NCBI GenBank assembly: GCA_023434095.1 | Contig: JAEYTJ010000164.1 | Coordinates: forward strand, 1-20,050 | Source: Pseudomonadota bacterium | Lineage (GTDB): Bacteria > Pseudomonadota > Alphaproteobacteria > Rhizobiales > Xanthobacteraceae | Direction of reading: 5' to 3' | DNA length: 20,050 nucleotides | Shown here: positions 15,682 through 20,050 of the stretch, piece after piece | Numbering within the stretch: position 1 is the first letter of the stretch | Layout of the letters: every line of letters begins with the position of its first letter | Position numbers and translations under genes: made by a program | Notes under the pieces: generated by a model | What the model was told of the DNA's origin: nothing | The model's database searches: none | What the model saw: the letters and a program-made list of their open reading frames with translations, nothing else

Positions 15682-16284
15682 ATGGTTTTGCGCGGGGCGG
15701 CGGTAGTCCTGTTGGCGGTTCTCCTAGCGGCGTGCAGCAATGCGCAGCGGCAGCCGGCTCCGGAGGCGTCGCTGACGCCCCGGGACAAGAAGTTGTTGGC
15801 CGATGCACCTTACAAGAAGGTTCAGCCGCCGGAGATGTTCCAGCGCGCGATCGTCGATTACTCCGGCTCCGAAAAGCCGGGCACGATCGTCGTCGATACC
15901 GACAAGAAGTTCCTCTATCTCGTCGAGAATAACGGCAAGGCGATTCGCTACGGCGTGACCGTCGGCGAGGAAGGCCTCGCCTTCAAGGGTGAAGCCAAGG
16001 TGGGCCGCAAGGCCGAATGGCCGACCTGGACCCCCACCCCGGAGATCAAGCAGCGCCTCGCCGGCATTCCGAACTTCGTCGGCCCCGGCCCGCACAACCC
16101 GATGGGTGCCCGCGCGCTCTATCTCTACCAGGGCAACAAGGACACGCTGTTCCGCATCCACGGCACCAACCAGCCGGAATATATCGGCTTTGCCATTTCC
16201 TCCGGCTGCATCCGCATGCTGAACGAGGACGTGATCGACCTCTACACCCGCGTGCCGCAGGGCGCGAACGTCGTCGTTCTCTGA
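15682..16284 (+). CDS. L,D-transpeptidase (YkuD domain) lipoprotein
   Basis: A 200-residue lipoprotein with a YkuD catalytic domain. Enzymes of this family make 3-3 peptidoglycan cross-links or attach proteins to the wall in the periplasm. The signal is short, with lipobox LLAAC (Cys18). The YkuD domain covers about 67-200 and carries the catalytic motif: H160 in HGTNQPEYIG, then SSGCIRM with S174, G175 and nucleophile C176. The domain start (GTIVVDTDKKFLYL) is standard. The ATG at 15682 with GGAG eight bases before it is preferred over a GTG at 15658. This single-domain erfK/ybiS/ycfS/ynhG-like architecture is common and often multicopy in Hyphomicrobiales. It is monocistronic: a strong terminator follows 26 bases after the stop. 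Confidence 0.92.
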   Translation: MVLRGAAVVLLAVLLAACSNAQRQPAPEASLTPRDKKLLADAPYKKVQPPEMFQRAIVDYSGSEKPGTIVVDTDKKFLYLVENNGKAIRYGVTVGEEGLAFKGEAKVGRKAEWPTWTPTPEIKQRLAGIPNFVGPGPHNPMGARALYLYQGNKDTLFRIHGTNQPEYIGFAISSGCIRMLNEDVIDLYTRVPQGANVVVL

Positions 16285-16310
16285 CGCGAGCGGGACGGTC
16301 CACGTGAAAA

Positions 16311-16338
16311 GGGCGCTGCCGTCGGCAGCGCCCTTTTT
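16311..16338. terminator. Rho-independent terminator, probably bidirectional
   Basis: GGGCGCTGCC (16311-16320) and GGCAGCGCCC (16324-16333) form a perfect 10-pair stem around GTC. It is followed on the plus strand by TTTTT and then GTTTG, and preceded by AAAA (16307-16310), which gives UUUU on the minus strand. It ends the L,D-transpeptidase transcript and can also stop the convergent aminotransferase transcript. Confidence 0.92.
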
Positions 16339-16399
16339 GTTTGTCTCTGGCCCTGGGCCTGCTGCCATCCGCAAGGACGGCGGCGCACGTGCGGAAAGC

Positions 16400-16430
16400 C
16401 ATCATCCCCGGACCGGGCCCGGGGATGATG
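16400..16430. repeat. REP-like extragenic palindrome
   Basis: CATCATCCCCG (16400-16410) and CGGGGATGATG (16420-16430) are perfect 11-base inverted arms around a GC-rich 9-base centre. It lies between the terminator and the end of the aminotransferase gene. The shape (GC-rich stem with an ATGATG foot, extragenic, between convergent genes) resembles repetitive extragenic palindromes. I see only one copy in this window, so repetition in the genome is untested. Confidence 0.55.
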
Positions 16431-16443
16431 GGCGGCCTTTGGT

Positions 16444-17826
16444 TCACGCCGCCAGCAGGTTCTCGCGCACGGCGTGGTCCAGCGTCTTGTCGAGCGCACG
16501 GGTGAGGCGGTCGAACAGTTCATCGATCTCCGCGGGCGAAATGACCAGCGGCGGGCAGATGGTCACGGCGTCGCCGAACACGTTGCGCAGGATCAGCCCC
16601 TCCTGCTGGCAGAAGGCGACGCACTTGGCCGCCATGCCGAGCTTGGGGTCGAACTGGCGCTTGGTCTTCTTGTCCGCCACCAGTTCGATGCCGGCCACCA
16701 ATCCCTTGCCGCGCGCCTCGCCGACCAGCGGGTGGTCTTCCAGCGCCGCGCGACGGGCGTCGAACTGCGGGATCTTCGCGCGCACCCGCTCGAAGATGCT
16801 CTCGCGCTCGTAGATCTCCAGCGTCTTCACCGCCACGGCGGCTGCCACGGGATGGCCGGAATAGGTGTAACCATGGCCGAAGCTGCCGAGCTTGCTGCTC
16901 TCGGTGAGCATCGCCTCGTACATGAGTTCCGGCACCATCACCGCGCCGATCGGCTGGTAGGCCGAGGACAACGCCTTGGCGACGGAGATCGAATCGGGCC
17001 GCATCTCCATCGCCTCGCTGCCGAAGGCGGTGCCGAGCCGGCCGAAGCCGGTGATCACTTCGTCGCCGATGAAGAACACGTCGTACTTCTTCAGCACGGC
17101 CTGGATCTTGGGGTAGTAGGTCTCGGGCGGCACGATCACCCCGCCGGCGCCCATGACCGGCTCGGCAATGAAGGCGGCGACCGTGTCCGGGTCCTCGGCG
17201 ATGATGAGCGCCTCCAGATCGTCGGCGAGCCGGGTGGCGAAATCGGCCTCGCTCTCGCCGGCTTCCGCAAGCCGGTAGTAGTGGGGCGCGGTGGTGTGAC
17301 GAACTCCGGCGATGGGGAGATCGAAGTCGTTATGGTTGCCGGCGAGGCCGGTGAGCGAGGCGGCGGCGATGGTGACGCCGTGATAGCCCCGCATGCGCGC
17401 GATGATCTTCTTCTTCTTCGGGCGACCGAGCGCGTTGTTCATGTACCAGACGAGCTTCATCTGGGTGTCGTTGGCCTCGGAGCCGGAGGAGGTGAAGAAC
17501 ACCTTGGAGATCGGCACCGGCGCCATCTCCTTCAGCTTTTCCGCCAGCTCGATCGCGGGGTCGTGGCTCTTGCCGCCGAAGATGTGCGTGAAGGGCAGCT
17601 TGCGCATCTGCGTCGCAGCCGCTTCGACGAGCTCCTCATTGCCGTAGCCGAGTGCCGTGCACCAGAGGCCGGCCATGCCCTCGAGATAGGGCTTGCCGTC
17701 GACATCGTGGACCCACACGCCCTTGCCGCGTTCCAGGATCAGTGGCCCGGTCTCGCGCACGGCGACGAGGTTCGTGTAGGGATGGATCAGCGTCTCGACG
17801 TCGCGAGCCTGAAGATTGGTAAGCAT
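16444..17826 (-). CDS. Class III PLP-dependent aminotransferase (omega-amino acid:pyruvate type)
   Basis: A 460-residue fold-type I, class III aminotransferase. PLP-binding features are the SSGSEAND segment (113-120), YHG at 148-150, D255 in IGDEVITGFGRLG, and Schiff-base lysine K284 in SVAKALSSAYQPIGAV. GYTYSGHP (about 320-327) supplies the phosphate-binding threonine region. The N-terminus (LIHPYTNL) and MAGLWC segment fit the omega-amino acid--pyruvate and putrescine/4-aminobutyrate-like subgroup usually annotated as 'aspartate aminotransferase family protein'. The preferred amine donor cannot be fixed. ATG at 17826. It is separated from the extensin gene upstream by 90 bases and ends before a REP-like palindrome and a terminator working in both directions. 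Confidence 0.93.
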   Translation of the reverse strand: MLTNLQARDVETLIHPYTNLVAVRETGPLILERGKGVWVHDVDGKPYLEGMAGLWCTALGYGNEELVEAAATQMRKLPFTHIFGGKSHDPAIELAEKLKEMAPVPISKVFFTSSGSEANDTQMKLVWYMNNALGRPKKKKIIARMRGYHGVTIAAASLTGLAGNHNDFDLPIAGVRHTTAPHYYRLAEAGESEADFATRLADDLEALIIAEDPDTVAAFIAEPVMGAGGVIVPPETYYPKIQAVLKKYDVFFIGDEVITGFGRLGTAFGSEAMEMRPDSISVAKALSSAYQPIGAVMVPELMYEAMLTESSKLGSFGHGYTYSGHPVAAAVAVKTLEIYERESIFERVRAKIPQFDARRAALEDHPLVGEARGKGLVAGIELVADKKTKRQFDPKLGMAAKCVAFCQQEGLILRNVFGDAVTICPPLVISPAEIDELFDRLTRALDKTLDHAVRENLLAA

Positions 17827-17916
17827 GGCAGCTACTCCGCCGGCCGGGTGGAACCGGCCCCACCCTAGTGCGGCGGCGCGCCCGCCGGAAGCGCGCCCTT
17901 GGTCGGAACTCCCGTC

Positions 17917-19269
17917 CTATTGACTTGTGCCGGGGTTTTCGACGGTAGCCGGGGCCGGTGTGGCCTCGCCGTCCGCTCCTTCCGTAGCGTCGGGCGTTGC
18001 GGCCGGGTCGGGTTTTCGCGGCGGGCTCGGCACCTTGGCCTTCGCCTCGGCGACCGCCCACTGGCACAGGACGGCTCCGCTGCGCCGCTCCGCCCGATCT
18101 ACATGCAGATGTGACTCGTGATAGCCATCCGAGCCCGGCCCGAGGATGGTGGTGAAGTCGGCACAGGCGCTCGCCTTGATCCGTTCCTGAAAGGCGACGG
18201 GCATCGCCTCGTTCCCGCTGCCGGCCGCCGGCACGCCGATCACGAAGCGCCGGCCGTCCTTGAGCACATAGCCGCCCGTGTCCATCGCGTTGCCGCGCCC
18301 GTGCTCGCTGATCTTGGCGCCGGCGACGCGGTTGCGGGGGCGGCACTGCTGGGAGGCCGCGACCATGATGGTGTCGAGCGGCGAACCGAGCGTGGCCACC
18401 GCCGGTTCGACGCCTTCGCGCACCCACCGCGCCACGGCGGCGGCCATCTCGCAGCGCAGCGTCGCCGCGGGCTCCAGCGTCACCAGCCGCCCGTCCTTCA
18501 TCCGTACGGCGGAGAGGGCAACGCCGCGATCCACCGTGCACGCGGTGTTGGTGGCGGTCACCGTCACCGGGGTAAAGACGCCGATATCCTCGTTGGAGAG
18601 TTCCGGACAGATGGTGGGGGCCGCGCCGCTGGCCCGCGGCGTCGGCTCGGATGCGGGTGCCGGGGCCGGTGGCGAGGGCGACACAGGCGGCAGGGCCGCG
18701 ATCCGGCGCTCGGGGCCGGGGGTCGGAAGGGGAACGGATATCTGGCCGACCGGCGGCGCATCGTCGACGGGGGCGGGCTGGGGGGATGGCTCCTTGGGCG
18801 GCTCAGGCGGTGCGGCGGCGGCTGACGGCTCCTCCGGCCGGCGTGGCTGGCGATCGACCGGCGCAGCGGGTGCCGCCGGTGCCAGCACCACCGGGGCGGA
18901 CACGTCGGTGTCCACCTTGGCGGACCCTTCCGCCGGACCAACCGTCGTCTGCGCCTCGGCGGCCGGAGCGTCGGTGGGCGTAGCGGCCGCCGGAGTCGCG
19001 GCGGCGATATCCTGGGGGCGCGGAGGAGGGAGAGGGATGGCGCCCGCCTTCGGCCGCGTCGATATCCGGGAGCGTCCCGGCCTTTCCGGTGCCACCCCGA
19101 GCCAGTCGCCGAGCTGGCGGTTGACGGCCGTGCCCGCCTGGTCGATCGAGCGCTTCAGCTCCTGCACGGGTTCCGCGGCGAGGGGCGCGACGCCCGCCGC
19201 GAGAAAAGCGAGGCCGGCAAGCCCGGACAGGGCGAAGGTGGGGCCGGATGGGAGCCGGGGAGAATCCAT
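17917..19269 (-). CDS. Extensin-family protein (extensin-like C-terminal domain), exported
   Basis: This 450-residue protein has a signal peptide (hydrophobic core about 12-30, cleavage near APLAA), then a helix-prone stretch (33-60). A Pro/Ala-rich low-complexity linker covers about 75-215, and the folded C-terminal domain about 217-405. A Pro/Ala tail follows. The C-terminal domain matches the extensin-like C-terminal family: paired cysteines (C221, C244, C273, C309, C369, C402), SEHGRGNAMD (321-330) and YHESHLHVD (383-391). These two motifs look like the SxHxxGxAxD and HxH metal sites of M15 peptidoglycan peptidases, so it may be a periplasmic wall peptidase. The ATG at 19269 is chosen because GGAGG lies nine bases upstream; the frame extends 59 codons further with no similarity. 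It is divergent from the HAD gene with 56 bases between. Confidence 0.88.
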   Translation of the reverse strand: MDSPRLPSGPTFALSGLAGLAFLAAGVAPLAAEPVQELKRSIDQAGTAVNRQLGDWLGVAPERPGRSRISTRPKAGAIPLPPPRPQDIAAATPAAATPTDAPAAEAQTTVGPAEGSAKVDTDVSAPVVLAPAAPAAPVDRQPRRPEEPSAAAAPPEPPKEPSPQPAPVDDAPPVGQISVPLPTPGPERRIAALPPVSPSPPAPAPASEPTPRASGAAPTICPELSNEDIGVFTPVTVTATNTACTVDRGVALSAVRMKDGRLVTLEPAATLRCEMAAAVARWVREGVEPAVATLGSPLDTIMVAASQQCRPRNRVAGAKISEHGRGNAMDTGGYVLKDGRRFVIGVPAAGSGNEAMPVAFQERIKASACADFTTILGPGSDGYHESHLHVDRAERRSGAVLCQWAVAEAKAKVPSPPRKPDPAATPDATEGADGEATPAPATVENPGTSQ

Positions 19270-19325
19270 GCTATCAGGCCTCCACTGCCGGCTTACCTGC
19301 CGGACGAACTGGATTGCGACAGACT

Positions 19326-20050
19326 GTGAACGCTCCTCGCGCCATTCTGTTCGACAAGGACGGTACTCTTGTCGACTTCGACCACACTTGGGGACCTGCT
19401 GCCGGTGCGGTGATGCGGCGTCTGGCCGGTGACCAGGGTCCGACACTGGAACGGCTGTTCCACGCCAGTCACTATGTCGCCGACGAGCGTCGCTTCCTGC
19501 AGACCTCGCCGCTGATCGCCGGCTCGTCGCGCCAATACGGCCCGCTCTGGGCCGAGATCCTGGCGCGGGCGGCGGATGCGGCCTTCTACCATCAGGTCGA
19601 CCGTCTGTTCTGCGAGGAGGGGGAGCGCTACCTCACCCCCATCGGCCGGCCAGCTGAAACGCTGGCGCAACTGCATGCGGTCGGGCTGCCGCTCGGCATC
19701 GCCACAAACGACGCCGAACCCAATGCGCGGCTGCAGGCCGACCGTCTCGGCCTCTCGCCCTATCTGAGCGCGGTGTATGGACATGACTCGGGTTATGGGT
19801 CCAAGCCCGGCCCGGGCATGGTGGACGCCTTCGCCGCTCTGACCCGCCTGCCCACCTCCGCCATCGCGCTGGTCGGCGACACGCGGCACGATCTGGAGAC
19901 CGCCCGTGCCGCTGGCGCCATGGCGATTCTTGTGCGCTGCGGACCCGCGCCGGTGGACGATTTCGCCCACGAGGCGGATCTGGTGGTCGACACGGTGGAG
20001 GAACTGGCCGCGCTGATCCTCGGCGCGGCGGAGCCTCGGCCGGCGGTGGC
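19326..20050 (+). CDS. HAD-superfamily phosphatase (phosphoglycolate phosphatase-like), 3' end beyond the window
   Basis: The frame is open from a GTG at 19326 to the right edge (241 codons seen, no stop). HAD motifs are complete: motif I FDKDGTLVDF with nucleophile D10 and acid D12, motif II T127-N-D in IATNDAEP, motif III lysine K160 in GSKPGPGM, and motif IV GDTRHDLETA (184-193). A helical cap lies between motifs I and II (about 17-95), which places it with subclass I Gph/PGPase-like phosphatases. These hydrolyse small phosphate esters such as 2-phosphoglycolate. The GTG lacks a strong ribosome binding site (only GGA about 12 bases upstream), so the exact start is less certain. It is transcribed away from the extensin-family gene. 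Confidence 0.88.
   Translation, partial: MNAPRAILFDKDGTLVDFDHTWGPAAGAVMRRLAGDQGPTLERLFHASHYVADERRFLQTSPLIAGSSRQYGPLWAEILARAADAAFYHQVDRLFCEEGERYLTPIGRPAETLAQLHAVGLPLGIATNDAEPNARLQADRLGLSPYLSAVYGHDSGYGSKPGPGMVDAFAALTRLPTSAIALVGDTRHDLETARAAGAMAILVRCGPAPVDDFAHEADLVVDTVEELAALILGAAEPRPAV

Noticed and set aside
16474..17868. 464-codon open frame on the plus strand
   Set aside because: Antisense to the class III aminotransferase, with low-complexity His/Gly/Glu/Arg composition.
17830..17890. GC-rich hairpin (GGCGCGC/GCGCGCC) between extensin-family gene and aminotransferase
   Set aside because: Common in such GC-rich DNA and lacking a U run; not distinguishable from chance.

Overview
The window is about 20 kb of high-GC, densely packed bacterial chromosome. 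Gene content (a YejABEF-type peptide/muropeptide importer, an enoyl-ACP reductase FabI beside a zinc-finger-less DnaJ protein and pdxH, a small RT0821/Lpp0805-like lipoprotein, an extensin-family protein) and the codon bias point to an alphaproteobacterium of the order Hyphomicrobiales (Rhizobiales), possibly near the Xanthobacteraceae. The genus cannot be fixed by eye. I see no rRNA, tRNA, CRISPR array, insertion sequence or prophage.

Layout. (1) Bases 1-5977, plus strand: the end of a substrate-binding protein gene (yejA-like), a 190-base spacer with three inverted repeats, yejB and yejE, then a two-gene PIN-type toxin-antitoxin module, then yejF and a NUDIX hydrolase. The toxin gene overlaps the TTG start of yejF, and yejF overlaps the NUDIX start by ATGA, so the inserted module has become part of the operon. 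(2) Bases 5974-12442, minus strand. Read in the direction of transcription: a small lipoprotein, a DnaJ-like co-chaperone, fabI, a secreted protein of unknown function, a histidine phosphatase, an M17 aminopeptidase, a short MarR regulator and an NlpC/P60 (C40) peptidase with no visible signal peptide. The fabI-unknown-phosphatase-aminopeptidase stretch is tightly spaced and probably one operon. (3) Bases 12476-13906, plus strand: pdxH (pyridoxal phosphate synthesis) and a short-chain dehydrogenase. (4) Bases 13961-15388, minus strand: a CorA metal channel and a small unknown protein. (5) A 293-base divergent spacer leads to a lipoprotein L,D-transpeptidase (plus strand), followed by a strong bidirectional terminator and a REP-like palindrome. 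(6) Minus strand: a class III aminotransferase and an extensin-family protein with M15-peptidase-like metal motifs. A HAD phosphatase then runs off the right edge on the plus strand.

How they may work together. Several genes fit peptidoglycan turnover and recycling. A YejBEF transporter has been reported as a muropeptide importer in Agrobacterium. The leaderless C40 peptidase and M17 aminopeptidase could trim imported peptides in the cytoplasm. The L,D-transpeptidase and the extensin-family protein probably act on the wall outside. That linkage is inference from family knowledge and proximity. The most unusual local structure is the toxin-antitoxin module lodged between yejE and yejF, with the yejF ribosome binding site and start codon inside the toxin gene. 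Next are the co-translated NUDIX hydrolase, the palindromes ahead of the MarR gene, and the possible mis-labelling of the extensin-family protein.
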